A stretch of 64,000 nucleotides of DNA from Gemmatimonadaceae bacterium (GCA_016720905.1 JADKJT010000035.1:32912-96911), one strand, 5' to 3'. Positions 53,108 through 63,383 are shown, counted from the first letter of the stretch. Notes: a model not told the origin generated them from the letters alone. A program made the numbers and translations.

Positions 53108-54237
53108 GGATTGATGTCCCGAACGGCTGTTTCCACCAGCGGCGGCGTCTCCAGCGGCGGCCCGCCTTCCTGCAGGTCGGCCAGTTTGCGGGCGCTCACC
53201 AGCACGCGGCTCTCGAGGCTGCCGACCGCGCGATTGTACGCCATGACCGCGCGCTGCAATCCCTTGCCGATCTCTCCCAGCTGCTCGTCGAACGCCGAGA
53301 GGCGTTGCTGCAACTCCTGGCCCAGGGCGATCACCTGCGCGGCATCGGCGGTGACGCGTTCCTGGCGCCAGCCGTAGGCCGCTGCCTTGAGCAGCGCAAT
53401 CAGCGTGGTGGGGGTCGCCAGCAGCACCCGTTCACTCAATGCCGCTTCCAGCAGCGACGGATCCGCCTCGAGCGCAGCGGAAAAGAACGCTTCGCCGGGA
53501 AGGAACAGCACCACGAATTCCGGTGATTCGGCAAATTGCGCCCAGTACTTCTTCGCCGCGAGGCGCTGCACATGCGTGCGGAGTTGCGCGGCGTGCGCGG
53601 TGAGATAAGTCGCGCGCACACGATCATCCGACGCGGCCGAGGCTTCGAGGTACGCCGCGAGGGGCGCCTTGGCGTCCACCACCAGCTGCCGGCCGCCTGG
53701 CAAGCGCACGACCAGATCGGGCCGTTGCACACCGTCGTCATTGCGCACGGTGACCTGCGGCTCGAAATCACAATAGGCCAACATGCCCGCGAGTTCACAG
53801 ACACGCCGGAGCTGCAACTCGCCCCACTGGCCGCGGACGGTCGGCGCACGCAGGGCCTGCGAAAGCCGTTGTGTCTCACCGCGCAGCGACTCGCTGACCA
53901 AGGAGACGGCGTCGAGTCGTTCCCCGATGACGCCGGTCGCATGTGCCTGCGCCGCGCCAATCCGTGCCAGCTGTTCGTCGTACCGAGACAGCGTCTCGCG
54001 AATGGGTTTGAGCAAGTCGGCCACGTTGCCGTGGCGTCCGGTCAGGCTTGCTTCCACTTCCTGCCGCACCAGTGCCTCGCGCAGCGCCCCCATGTCCGCG
54101 CGCGCAATGGCGTCGGTCTCGAGGCGCGCGCGCGCGACTTCGCCCGCCAGCATGCGTCGTTGCACAAGCCATGTCAGGAGCGCACCAACGCCGACGCCGA
54201 CGATCAATGCCAGCATCACCATGCCAACATCCGTCAC
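53104..54237 (-). CDS. rmuC: DNA recombination protein RmuC
   Basis: The protein is 377 aa. An N-terminal membrane helix (MVMLALIVGVGVGALLTWLV) is followed by a coiled-coil segment and the RmuC core: RGQWGELQLRRVCELAGML, RPDLVVRLPGGRQLVVDAKAP and FVVLFLPGEAFFSAALEADP. RmuC proteins carry a nuclease-like fold and limit DNA inversion at short repeats. Placement between a HipA-like gene and a hydrolase gives no extra hint. Confidence 0.92.
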   Translation of the reverse strand: MTDVGMVMLALIVGVGVGALLTWLVQRRMLAGEVARARLETDAIARADMGALREALVRQEVEASLTGRHGNVADLLKPIRETLSRYDEQLARIGAAQAHATGVIGERLDAVSLVSESLRGETQRLSQALRAPTVRGQWGELQLRRVCELAGMLAYCDFEPQVTVRNDDGVQRPDLVVRLPGGRQLVVDAKAPLAAYLEASAASDDRVRATYLTAHAAQLRTHVQRLAAKKYWAQFAESPEFVVLFLPGEAFFSAALEADPSLLEAALSERVLLATPTTLIALLKAAAYGWRQERVTADAAQVIALGQELQQRLSAFDEQLGEIGKGLQRAVMAYNRAVGSLESRVLVSARKLADLQEGGPPLETPPLVETAVRDINP

Positions 54238-54279
54238 GACGGGTCCACGCGGATCACCATTCCCGTACCGCCCTTCGGC

Positions 54280-55482
54280 TCACGGCCGATGTGCCAGCAA
54301 CCACGGAAGCGCCATCCGCACGCCGTTCCCGACCATCAACGTGTGACCTTCGTTCGCCAGCACCCGGTACGTTGCGGTCGGCGTGCCGTTCGCTGCGGCC
54401 TCCACGATTCGCGGCGGTGCGATGGGATCAAGCGCGGCACTGATGAACATGATGGGTGGGGCATTCGGCACCGCCACCGCCGAGCCACCCGCAAGGCAAG
54501 CGACGGCGGTGATCTGCTGGGGTCGCTGTTGCGCCAATCGGGCGGCAACCCCGGCTCCCATCGAGTGCCCCAGCACGTACACGCGCGCCGTGTTCACGCG
54601 ATACTCCGATCGCAACACCGCCATCAGGCTGTCGAAATTCGCCGGTGATACGCCGAACGCGGACGTGGCCGGCGATACCACGATGGTGTTCGCGGCCAGG
54701 GCCAGGGTCGCAATGACGCCCTGTCCATAGGCATCGATAAACATGTTCTCGTCACCACCGGCACCATGCAGCGCAATGAGCACCGGCACCGGAGTCCCCG
54801 ATGTTGCGGCGGCGGCAGGTGCCACGATGCGCAGCGGAATCAGCACGCCATTCGCGCCGCGGAACACGCGCCAGAGATCGCCCGCCTGCCCTACATAAGG
54901 GTCGCGTCCGCGTTCAAGCACGCCAACCTCGTGCGCCAGATCGCGCGCCAACTGCGCCGGGTCACTGAGGAATTCCGCACTGCGCTCGCGGGAGGGCACA
55001 TCCACCAGCAACTCGGCGCGTGCACGAGCCGACACGAATGCCTGCGCCAGTGGACCCGTCGTGTCGATGGTCGCCAGACGCGCCAGAAACGCGTCACGCG
55101 CGACCGACGGCGCCCGTCCATTCACCAGTCGAGGCAACGCGAAAGGTGCTGGCGCAATGGCGGAGCCGGTCAGTGCCACGGTGGCCGAATCCACCCCCGC
55201 CACCGCTGCGGCAAATCGCCCCGTGAAGAAACTCAGCGTCGAGCGATCAAACTGCTGGTTGATGGTGCGACGAGTGCTGTCATCAAGCGATGCCGCGGCG
55301 TACGCCTTGTCCAGTCGCAGGTACGCGGCCCCAAGGTCGGCGCGTGTCACCGCCGCTCCGGTGGGCAATGGCGGCACCGCCGCCGACTGCGAAACCGCAC
55401 GGAAGGCCGTAACGGTTGTCACCATCAGCATCGCCCCCGTGGCGACCGCGCATCGCGTCAGCGTCCGGAATCCAATTGCCAT
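54280..55482 (-). CDS. Secreted alpha/beta hydrolase
   Basis: The protein is 400 aa from the ATG at 55482; a TTG at 55497 would add five residues and overlap cysK. A signal peptide ends near AFRAVSQSAA. The alpha/beta hydrolase core includes a LIALHGAGGDENMFIDAYG strand, the nucleophile elbow GHSMGAG, and the late NEGHTLM with the catalytic His. An N-terminal helical region is unusual. It is probably an extracellular or periplasmic esterase or depolymerase. It follows cysK on the same strand. Confidence 0.82.
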   Translation of the reverse strand: MAIGFRTLTRCAVATGAMLMVTTVTAFRAVSQSAAVPPLPTGAAVTRADLGAAYLRLDKAYAAASLDDSTRRTINQQFDRSTLSFFTGRFAAAVAGVDSATVALTGSAIAPAPFALPRLVNGRAPSVARDAFLARLATIDTTGPLAQAFVSARARAELLVDVPSRERSAEFLSDPAQLARDLAHEVGVLERGRDPYVGQAGDLWRVFRGANGVLIPLRIVAPAAAATSGTPVPVLIALHGAGGDENMFIDAYGQGVIATLALAANTIVVSPATSAFGVSPANFDSLMAVLRSEYRVNTARVYVLGHSMGAGVAARLAQQRPQQITAVACLAGGSAVAVPNAPPIMFISAALDPIAPPRIVEAAANGTPTATYRVLANEGHTLMVGNGVRMALPWLLAHRP

Positions 55483-55493
55483 GTCGCGATGGT

Positions 55494-56411
55494 TCAAACG
55501 GGGAACAGGCCATCGATGGAAAGATACCGCTCGCCGGTATCGTAACAGAACGTCAGCACGCGCGCACCGGCAGGCATGTCCGGCAATGCCTGCCCGACAG
55601 CGGCCAACGACGCACCACTGGAGATGCCGATGAAAATGCCCTCCTCACGTACCGCACGTTGCGTATACAGAAAGGCGTCCTCTTCGGAAACCTGAATGGT
55701 CCCGTTTAAGGTGTCCCGATGCAGGTTGGTTGGAATGAAGTTCGGACCGATCCCTTGAATACGGTGCGGTCCGGGGGCGCCGCCGCTGATGATCGGTGAC
55801 TTCACTGGCTCCACCGCCAGCGTCTGCATGGACGGAAAGTGCTGCTTGAGCACTTCGGAGCACGCCGTGATATGACCGCCCGTACCGACTCCGGTAATCA
55901 GGTAGTCGATCCCTTCCGGAAAATCGTCCACGATTTCCCGCGCCGTCGTGGTGGCATGGGCACGGATGTTTGCGGGATTGTCGAACTGCTGCGGCATCCA
56001 GGCACCGGGAGTCTGCGCGAACAGCACGTTCGCTCGTTCGATGCACCCTTTCATCCCCAGCTCCCGCGGCGTCAGGTCGAACGTGGCGCCGTAGGCTGCC
56101 ATGATGCGGCGACGCTCAATCGACATCGACTCGGGCATCACCAGCACCAACTTGTAGCCCTTCACCGCGGCCACCATCGCCAAACCAATGCCGGTATTCC
56201 CGGACGTCGGCTCGATGATCACGCTGTCCTTGGTCAGCAGGCCACGCTGTTCGGCGTCTTCAATCATCGCCAGCGCAATGCGGTCCTTGATGCTGCCCCC
56301 CGGATTGGCCCGTTCGAGCTTCATCCACACTTCCACCCGCGGGTCGAAGAGGTGCTGCAATCGGACGTGTGGTGTGCGACCGATGGTCTCGAGAATCGTA
56401 TTGGCACGCAT
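55494..56411 (-). CDS. cysK: Cysteine synthase A
   Basis: The protein is 305 aa. It has the PLP lysine in GGSIKDRIAL, the SGNTGIGLAMVAA phosphate-binding loop and GVGTGGHITAC. It makes cysteine from O-acetylserine and sulfide, with its partner serine acetyltransferase encoded 42 bases upstream on the same strand. The ATG start is normal. It is clearly the CysK/CysM family; the short length and position favour CysK. Confidence 0.95.
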   Translation of the reverse strand: MRANTILETIGRTPHVRLQHLFDPRVEVWMKLERANPGGSIKDRIALAMIEDAEQRGLLTKDSVIIEPTSGNTGIGLAMVAAVKGYKLVLVMPESMSIERRRIMAAYGATFDLTPRELGMKGCIERANVLFAQTPGAWMPQQFDNPANIRAHATTTAREIVDDFPEGIDYLITGVGTGGHITACSEVLKQHFPSMQTLAVEPVKSPIISGGAPGPHRIQGIGPNFIPTNLHRDTLNGTIQVSEEDAFLYTQRAVREEGIFIGISSGASLAAVGQALPDMPAGARVLTFCYDTGERYLSIDGLFPV

Positions 56412-56453
56412 TGGGATGGCTCCGAGGAAAGGCGGTGGATACCGCAGTGGCGG

Positions 56454-57281
56454 TCAGATATGAAACTCGAGGCCGTCGTCGGTCGGGCGACGGGCTACGG
56501 TGCTGTTGAACTGTACGACCGAGCGCGGCGGAACGGACGCCGTCAACCAGACGTTGCCGCCGATGATGGACCCTTCACCAACCACGGTATTTCCGCCCAG
56601 AATCGTCGCGTTGGCGTAGATGACCGCATCATTCTCGACGGTCGGATGTCGCTTGCGGTTGGCCAGATGCTTGCTGACCGCCAGCGCACCGAGGGTGACA
56701 CCCTGATAGATCTTCACGCGCTCGCCGATCACGCTGGTTTCCCCGATCACGATACCCGTCCCGTGATCGATGGCAAACGAGGCGCCAATCTGCGCCCCGG
56801 GATGGATGTCGATACCTGTTTCCCGGTGAGCCCATTCCGACAGCAGGCGCGGCGCCAGTGGCACTTTCAGGACATATAGCTCGTGCGCCAATCGATGGAC
56901 CGCCGTGGCCAGAAACCCCGGATACGCGAGTATCACCTCGTCGAGACTCTCGGCGGCCGGATCGCCGGCGTGAATCGCCTGTGCATCCGTGCGCAGCAGG
57001 TCGTGCACCGCGGGCAGGCGTTCCAGGAACGCCCCTACGATGTGCGCCGCGTCGGGCACCAGCGGGCCAATGGCCATTTCCAACACCTGCTCCACCCGCA
57101 CCGCGTCCGCACGGACGTTCAAGCCGCATTCAGCGTCAACGCCGGAAAACTGCGGGAACAACAGGGCCAGTGCGCGCTGAATAAACTCCTCGGCCAGCGC
57201 TCGAATCGGGCGTTCGGTGCCGGACACGCGGCGTTCCGCCGCCAGACGATCGACAAATGCGGACCAGCGTGAATCAGTCAT
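56454..57281 (-). CDS. cysE: Serine O-acetyltransferase (CysE/EpsC-like)
   Basis: The protein is 275 aa from the ATG at 57281; a longer upstream frame would overlap the methyltransferase gene. The C-terminal part is a left-handed parallel beta-helix with hexapeptide repeats: HPGAQIGASFAIDHGTGIVI, GERVKIYQGVTLGALAVSK and ATILGGNTVVGEGSIIGG. It acetylates serine with acetyl-CoA. The partner cysK follows. A few bases separate it from the methyltransferase gene. Confidence 0.92.
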   Translation of the reverse strand: MTDSRWSAFVDRLAAERRVSGTERPIRALAEEFIQRALALLFPQFSGVDAECGLNVRADAVRVEQVLEMAIGPLVPDAAHIVGAFLERLPAVHDLLRTDAQAIHAGDPAAESLDEVILAYPGFLATAVHRLAHELYVLKVPLAPRLLSEWAHRETGIDIHPGAQIGASFAIDHGTGIVIGETSVIGERVKIYQGVTLGALAVSKHLANRKRHPTVENDAVIYANATILGGNTVVGEGSIIGGNVWLTASVPPRSVVQFNSTVARRPTDDGLEFHI

Positions 57282-57285
57282 GGTG

Positions 57286-57882
57286 TCACAGTCGCTCGAG
57301 GGTCGACACACGGTCGCGCTGCGCCATCGGCACGTATCCGTGCATGCCGATGCTATGAAGTCCCGCGTTCCGGATGACCCGCCGATACCAAGCGGCAGCC
57401 TGCGGCCGGGGCCAGTTGGTATCCCCTTCAAACGCGTCCGTGCGCGTGAAGAGTTCCAGGTAGGCCACGCCTCCCGTGCGACGAGACAGTTGCACCAATC
57501 CTCGTCGCAGCGTGCGCGACGAGAGATAGTTGAGCATGCCACAACACACCACCAGATCGTACTGCGGGCGCAGCGGCAATGCATCCAGATCCTCAATGCC
57601 ACCCAACTGCAGTCCGCGTCGCGCCCCGTATCGCGTCACCGCGTACGCGCTCGGGTCCACGCCGTCATAGTGCACCAGTGGACGCAATCGCGCCAATTGT
57701 GGTCGCCACTGCCCCTCGCCACATCCCACGTCCAGCACACTGCGCACCGGTCGACCCAGCACCCATTCGGCCATGCGCAGGACAAACTCCACTTGTCGAC
57801 GCAGTTCGGGCGGTGACTTCACGCGATGTTGCGGATGGCGATACCACTTGTCGAAGTACGCCTTGTCGTAGTGCGACGTCAG
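57286..57882 (-). CDS. Class I SAM-dependent methyltransferase (possible CTG start)
   Basis: From the GTG at 57822 the protein is 178 aa and has motif I VLDVGCGEGQWRPQL, with VHYDGVDPSAYAV and YDLVVCCGMLNYLSS. The frame stays open upstream and encodes TSHYDKAYFDKWYRHPQHRV, which looks like the conserved N-terminus of such methyltransferases. The only candidate start there is a CTG at 57882 that overlaps the upstream stop as CTGA. I annotate the longer form (198 aa), with the start uncertain. The substrate is unknown. It lies between the BamA-like gene and cysE. Confidence 0.75.
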   Translation of the reverse strand: MTSHYDKAYFDKWYRHPQHRVKSPPELRRQVEFVLRMAEWVLGRPVRSVLDVGCGEGQWRPQLARLRPLVHYDGVDPSAYAVTRYGARRGLQLGGIEDLDALPLRPQYDLVVCCGMLNYLSSRTLRRGLVQLSRRTGGVAYLELFTRTDAFEGDTNWPRPQAAAWYRRVIRNAGLHSIGMHGYVPMAQRDRVSTLERL

Positions 57883-60012
57883 AGGATCCCCCAGAAGCCG
57901 CGATCGATATCAATGGCAAATCGCCAGGCGCCGTTGCGCAATCCGCGCGCCACATCAATCCGCAGCAGGTCGAAGAAGAACAGCGCGCCAAGGCCGGCGG
58001 AAGGCCACACGCCGGACTCGCGTGATGACACACCTGGAATACCGCTGGCTGTCGCCGTCACTTGCCCGTACGGTGCCAGGGTAATATGCCCCGGCGCCTT
58101 GCCGTAACGGCCCAATGGAATGGTGGGCCCCCGAACGGGCTGCCGCACTTCGAGCCGCTGCGAGACATATCCGCGCGTCGCAAACGACCCGGCGTCGTAC
58201 CCTGGCGCCGACCACGGACCACCCGCAAACACCAACCACTGCGGGGCAAGGTCTCGGCCTCCGGCCACACCACCCAGCGTCAGCGACACGATGGCGCGAT
58301 CATGCGCGAGCGGACGTTGCACCAGCAACTGTCCCTGCGCTCGTGCCACGCGAGGGGCAACCGGTTGGTTGCCGATACCCGTGCCCGCGTACCCGCCGAT
58401 CGATGCGCTCAGCGACCACAGTCCACGCGTCTGATGCGCGTCGCCCGGGATCCAACCGCCGGCGCCGCGCAGTTCCGCGCGCACGCCACGCAACCGCCAC
58501 GCCGCCACCACGGGTTCAAAATGCCCGCTCCACGCATGAGCCGTGAGTGTGACCGGTGCGTCAGTCTCGTACGCCATACGCAGTGTCAACGGATCAAGCG
58601 GTGAGCGGCGGAACGCCATGCCCGCTGCCCGCGTGTCCACCTGCTGTGTGTAATCGCTTCCGAACGCCAGCGCGGCCAACGAATTCGTGACGCCGCCGCG
58701 CTCCGGAATGGCCAGGTCGCGCACGTCGCGCTCGGCGAACAGCTGCAGCAGCGGTACCCGGCCAAACGCCGGTGCCCGACCGAGGGCCAGTTGGCCCTTC
58801 ATCTGTTTGTCGTCAATGCCATAGCGGCTGCGCGCGGACAGCAGCCAGCCCGCACCCCACCGACGCGACAGACCAACCCCCAACGACAAGCCCTCGGCGC
58901 GCGTGAAGCGGGCCGCATCGCTGATGCCTCGACCGGTCACGGCCGTGCGTGCCGGCCGAGCCAGCATGGCCGCACGCACGGCGGCTTCCGCCTGCACGCG
59001 CGCGCGGACGACGTCTTCGCTGGTGGCCACCTGAATTTCAGGCGGCAACACGTCCACCACGCGATCGGTGAACGGATAGCGGCGCAACGAATCCGGCGAC
59101 ACCGAACTCCACCGCGGCAGGGCTTGCGTCGCGGCCGGGATGCGTTCGTTGACATCATAGTGGGACACTTCCCAACGACCACGCACGATGCCACGCACGG
59201 GAATGTCCATCCACGTCGAGCCGCGCGACACCTCCACATCCTGTCGACGCGGCAACCAGTAACGCTCGCGCACCAGGCCGTTCTCCAGCGTCACCACCAA
59301 CGTCTCGATACGCTTGTCCAGAATCGCCGCACGCGTGAAGGTCATCGACAGGCGAACCACCGCAGCCGTTTCGCGATCGAGAAACACCGAGCCGATCGCC
59401 GCGGCGGTAGTTCCGTCCCGCGGGCGGAAACGCACTTCGTCCACCACAATCTCTCGCCCCGGGATGCGCATGCGCACCGGACTCGCGCGCTGAAACTCGT
59501 ACAACGACCGCGCGCTGGCGGCCAGCGGGTGCGGCACGTCCCTCACGTCCTGCCCATCACCCAGACGAATGCGATCGGGCAAGTTGTCGAGAATCACGCC
59601 GTAGCGGTCGCGGTAATAGCCGACATTGGCGGGCAACAATGTCGTGTCGCGCCGTCCGACCAGCTGCTGCGCACTGCGATTCCGGTTGCCACCACGAAAT
59701 GGTGAGCGCCAGTTCTTCACTTTGCACCACTTTCGGCGGGATGATCACCCCTTCGCCCAATTGCGCCAGAAACGCCAGAAATCCGTGCGCATCGGCGTGA
59801 TAGCTCAGCAGCGTGCTGTCGGCCAGTTGGAGACTGCGACGCTGCGTTGCCCGCTCGATCAGCGAATCCGCGCCCGCGTCGTTCCATGGCTCGCGTGAGG
59901 TCGGCGCGTTGCGCTGCGCGTTCGACTGACCGGGCACCATGATCGACCAGAGCATGCACGCCACGACCGCCAAATATCCGGAACACCGCGAAGGACATTT
60001 CACGGGGAGCAA
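57879..60012 (-). pseudogene. BamA/Omp85-like outer-membrane protein, frameshifted
   Basis: Two overlapping frames make one gene. The first (60012-59557) starts at a TTG, has a signal peptide ending near PGQSNAQ, and reaches SEELALTISWW. The second (from about 59700 to 57879) continues with SAQQLVGRRDTTLLPANVGY, then a repeated-strand beta-barrel and the usual C-terminal IDIDRGFWGIL. A single-base indel between about 59670 and 59700 would join them into a protein of roughly 710 aa. Its N-terminal half resembles POTRA-free Omp85/surface-antigen relatives. The break may be a real mutation or a sequencing error. Confidence 0.75.
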
Positions 60013-60024
60013 GCTAACCTTCGC

Positions 60025-60558
60025 TCACGGCCGGCGGAGGGAATCGGAGGCGACCAGCAGCGACCATCCGCGGTAGACCAAGGCTGACGTTGCGGCGTGT
60101 TGACGACCCACGAGCGCGAGATAGGCCCATCCGTATCGCCAGCCATCAGCAGATGTATCGGCACCCGGACGACGCGGGGCACGAAAGGGCCGACGGGCAA
60201 TGACAACAGCGGACACCGTCGTAATGGTTCCTGAAGGACCGGTCAGTCGTACCCGTGCGCCCGCACGCAGCGACGACATCTCACGACGGGTTCGGAATTG
60301 AATGGCGAATAACGTATCGGCCGTCGCGGCGTCTCCTGCGGACTCCACTCGCGAAGACGGTTCTTCGCCCAGTGGCATGCGTCCTGTCAACGAGTCGGGC
60401 AACAGCTGAACCCGTCGATATCGGCTCACCAGCCACGTATCCAGCGCCGAGAGTGCCGCCGGATTGTTGCCCGACCGACGCGGCGACGGCTGCGCACCCG
60501 CGTCGCGCATCGTGCCGCTCAGAATCGCCAATCCCGCGATGGCAATTCCCCTTCGCAT
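60025..60558 (-). CDS. Secreted protein of unknown function
   Basis: The protein is 177 aa from the ATG at 60558, with an N-terminal signal peptide (IAIAGLAILSGTMRDAGAQ). The mature part has a Ser/Arg-rich start and a beta-type core (TLFAIQFRTRREMSSLRAGA and TGPSGTITTVSAVVIARRP). I do not recognise a family. It is in a minus-strand run between the broken S41 protease and the BamA-like gene, 31 bases after the first and 13 bases before the second. Confidence 0.55.
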   Translation of the reverse strand: MRRGIAIAGLAILSGTMRDAGAQPSPRRSGNNPAALSALDTWLVSRYRRVQLLPDSLTGRMPLGEEPSSRVESAGDAATADTLFAIQFRTRREMSSLRAGARVRLTGPSGTITTVSAVVIARRPFRAPRRPGADTSADGWRYGWAYLALVGRQHAATSALVYRGWSLLVASDSLRRP

Positions 60559-60589
60559 GGATCCTTGCCTCTGTGCGGCTCCCACGGTG

Positions 60590-62142
60590 TCAGCGCGTGC
60601 GGGGCGCGTGCGGCAGTTCCGTTGGAATCACCCGTGTCGCGTCAATTCCCGGGGCCAGCACATCCAATCCTGCATGCATGGCCACGTCTTCGCGCATGGC
60701 ATACCGCAACAGCGCCTCGTCCATCCCGTGAACCTCGAACATGCGCACCGTTGCCAATCGCGTGGCGACACCAACCCAGCGCGCCGAACCCACCTCGGCG
60801 CTCAGGCGGCGCGGAATCTGCGCGGACAACTGCTGCCGTAGGCGTGACTCGAGCGTCGCCACCGACGTGGTCGCCCACCCTTCTCGCAGGCCGGTCATGG
60901 CCACCGAATCCGCCGCCGCCACCAACGAACCAATCGTCGTCGACGGCCACTCGCGTGGCACCCCCGACGGATCCCGCCATGTGGCATCGTCGAGCAGAAC
61001 ATCCGGCTGCATGCCGCCAGTTGCCGCGGATCCCGTGCCCTGTCGCCGTTCCAAGGGTGCGCCCGGTCGGCGGAGCCATCGCGCCGTCGTCAACCGCAAC
61101 GACAACTCTGGCGACAAACGCACGACCCGCTGCACCCACCCTTGCCATACGTCGGTGCCCCCACCAGCAGCGCCCGATCGTGCTCACGAAGGGCGGCGGC
61201 CAATCACCTCGGCGGCGCTGGCCGTCCCGGCGTCCACCAGCACCGTCAGCGGCATGGTGGGCCATCGCGAACCGTGCGCCCGATACACCTGCGGCTGGAC
61301 CCTCCGCGTCCCGCCAACGACGCGACAATCACGTTCGGGGGGCAGGAATAGCGCGGCGGCGTTCACGCCCTCTTCGAACAGCCCGCCACCGTTGCCTCGC
61401 AAATCCAGCACCAGCGATCGCGCACCGCGTCTGGTCAATGCAGTCACCGCGCCCTCCAACTCCGCCGTGGCGTGCTGCGTGATCGACGCCAGTCGCACGT
61501 AGCCCACGGAATCAGACAGGGAGTCCCGCCTCGGTGACCGCCGGCTGAATGCCAGGTGGCGCGATGCACCGTGACACGAATGGAGTCGCCGAGGTGGTGC
61601 GCGCCAGAGCAGCAGTTCGCGTGTGATTGCCCCTGCACGGCTGCTGTCGGCACCGGCACGAAGACGCGAATCGGTTATGGAACGCCATTCCATTCCAGCA
61701 CACGATCGCCTCGCCGGACACCGGCTGTGGCGGCCGGAGATACCTCGCACTACACGTCGCACGCTCAGCAGCGCTCCTGCAGACGCAGCGACATGCCCAT
61801 CCCTGACTCTCACCCAGCAATGCGCCGCGATAGCTCTTGTACCCTTCCGGCCGGAGCAGCGCGGCGTGCGGATCGTGCAGCTTCGCGCAGCATCCCCGAC
61901 ACAGCGCGCCGAATCAGCTCCTCGCTGGGCAGCGAGTCCAATGCGTTCGCTCGCACCGAATCAATGGCGGTCGACAGCAATTGTCCGCCAATCCATTCGT
62001 CGCGGGCGCGTACACGATCGGCACCATATCGCGCACCCACGGCGAACACCGCCGCCAGAAGCGCGATGCCCACCGTCGCACCAGCCACCCGGAGCAGGGT
62101 AACCGAGCGCTTCTGAGGGTTGGAGTCAGGTGATGTCGACAT
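60590..62142 (-). pseudogene. S41 C-terminal-processing protease, broken by many frameshifts
   Basis: Fragments in all three minus frames are in the order expected for a CtpA-type protease. The N-terminal part (62142-61810) has a membrane helix LLRVAGATVGIALLAAVFA. A PDZ-like part lies at about 61830-61600, the S41 core reads LVLDLRGNGGGLFEEG with the catalytic Ser in GTASAAEVI (about 61200), and a C-terminal part VVRLSPELSLRL runs to 60590. At least six single-base shifts are needed to join them. The gene is either a decayed pseudogene or lies in poor-quality sequence. Confidence 0.75.
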
Positions 62143-62438
62143 GTGCGGTGGCTGTGGTACCGATCAACTGCCCTGGTGATCCCGATCAACGGCACGTATT
62201 CCGATCAGCCTTGGTGCCAGCGTCCTGCGCGGCATACGCACGAGTGTCCACACCTGGAGACGCCAGCCTGTCTGAACGCTGTCTTTGAGATTCGCTTAAC
62301 TGTATCAACGTTAACGACTTGAAACCGAAAATGACCCGCGTTGGTTGGCCACTCGCAATCGCACTGCTGATGCTCCATGCCTTGTCGACTGCCCGCGATG
62401 GTTGCGGGATACCGCCAAGCGCTGGATCAGGAGGCACC
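62143..62438. other. Divergent intergenic region
   Basis: This 296-base gap separates the broken protease from the secreted repeat protein. I see a short inverted repeat (TTAAC near 62296 and GTTAA near 62311) but no clear promoter pair, RNA or other motif. Confidence 0.5.
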
Positions 62439-63314
62439 ATGTCAGTGATTCGTCGGACCCTTTATGCCGCGCCCGCCGCCCTCGCGTTCCTCGCCACATC
62501 GGCATCATCGTCCTCGGCATTGCCACCGAGTGCGCGCACCCTGTTCACCTGGAACGGCCGCATCGATCGCGAAGTGCTGATTGTGGTTCAGGGACGCAAC
62601 GTCGAAACGCGCGCCGGCGGCCTGGACGCCTCGTTCGCGCCTCGATTGGACGTCCGAGACGAACTGCCTCGAGAAGGTGGCGATGTGGACGTTCATCTGG
62701 CGGACGGACGAGGGTCCGTGGACATCGTACAGCACCCGTCCGCGCGCAACGACTACACGGCCATTGTGCGCGTGATGGACCCGCGGTCGGGAAGTGACGA
62801 TTATCGGGTGGTGGTCGCGTGGCAGGCCATGGGCTATGCCGAGGACGACCGTAACGGCAATCGCGACGGCAACCGGGATGGCAATCGGGATGGCAATCGG
62901 GACGATGACCGTGCCGGAAATCGCGACAGAAATCGGGATCGTGATGACCGGGACGACCGCAGCAACAACGGGCGTGGCAATGGCGGCTGGGACACTCGCG
63001 GCGGCTACGGGCGCGACGCCGGCAGCGTGGCGTGGCGCGGCGCGGTCGACGACGTGGTTGATATCCGGATCCAAGGCCGTCGCATCGAATACCGCACCCG
63101 GAGCGGGCAAGTGCTTCGCAACGTCCGGTATGACGTCCGCGGCAACGGACTGCCGCGACGACCGGTCCCGCTCGACCTCAACGTCTCGCGCGGCCGGGGC
63201 GACGTAGTCGTGGTCCAGCAGCCGAACCGGTCCAACGACTTCACGGCGATCGTTCGGGTGGTCGACCGCCGCGCCGGCTACGGCGACTACGATTTTGACC
63301 TCCGCTGGTACTGA
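62439..63314 (+). CDS. Secreted protein with NGNRD repeats and duplicated domain
   Basis: The protein is 291 aa from the ATG at 62439, which follows a strong AGGAGG site; an upstream frame start at 62319 is less likely. A signal peptide (TLYAAPAALAFLATSASSSS) precedes two related domains: TFTWNGRIDREVLIVVQGRN-like at about 35-130 and WRGAVDDVVDIRIQGRRIEY at about 200-291. Between them is a charged Asn/Gly/Arg/Asp repeat of four-residue units (about 140-185). The function is unknown. A good terminator follows. Confidence 0.75.
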   Translation: MSVIRRTLYAAPAALAFLATSASSSSALPPSARTLFTWNGRIDREVLIVVQGRNVETRAGGLDASFAPRLDVRDELPREGGDVDVHLADGRGSVDIVQHPSARNDYTAIVRVMDPRSGSDDYRVVVAWQAMGYAEDDRNGNRDGNRDGNRDGNRDDDRAGNRDRNRDRDDRDDRSNNGRGNGGWDTRGGYGRDAGSVAWRGAVDDVVDIRIQGRRIEYRTRSGQVLRNVRYDVRGNGLPRRPVPLDLNVSRGRGDVVVVQQPNRSNDFTAIVRVVDRRAGYGDYDFDLRWY

Positions 63315-63334
63315 TAAACCCCTGCCCGCAACGC

Positions 63335-63377
63335 ACCAACGCCCCCGACCGATGAGGTCGGGGCGTTGGTTGTTCTA
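63335..63377 (+). terminator. Intrinsic terminator after the repeat-protein gene
   Basis: ACCAACGCCCCCGACC and GGTCGGGGCGTTGGT form a 15-base stem with one bulged C around GATGA, followed by TGTTCT. This is a strong terminator about 20 bases after the stop. Confidence 0.8.
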
Positions 63378-63383
63378 GGGACC

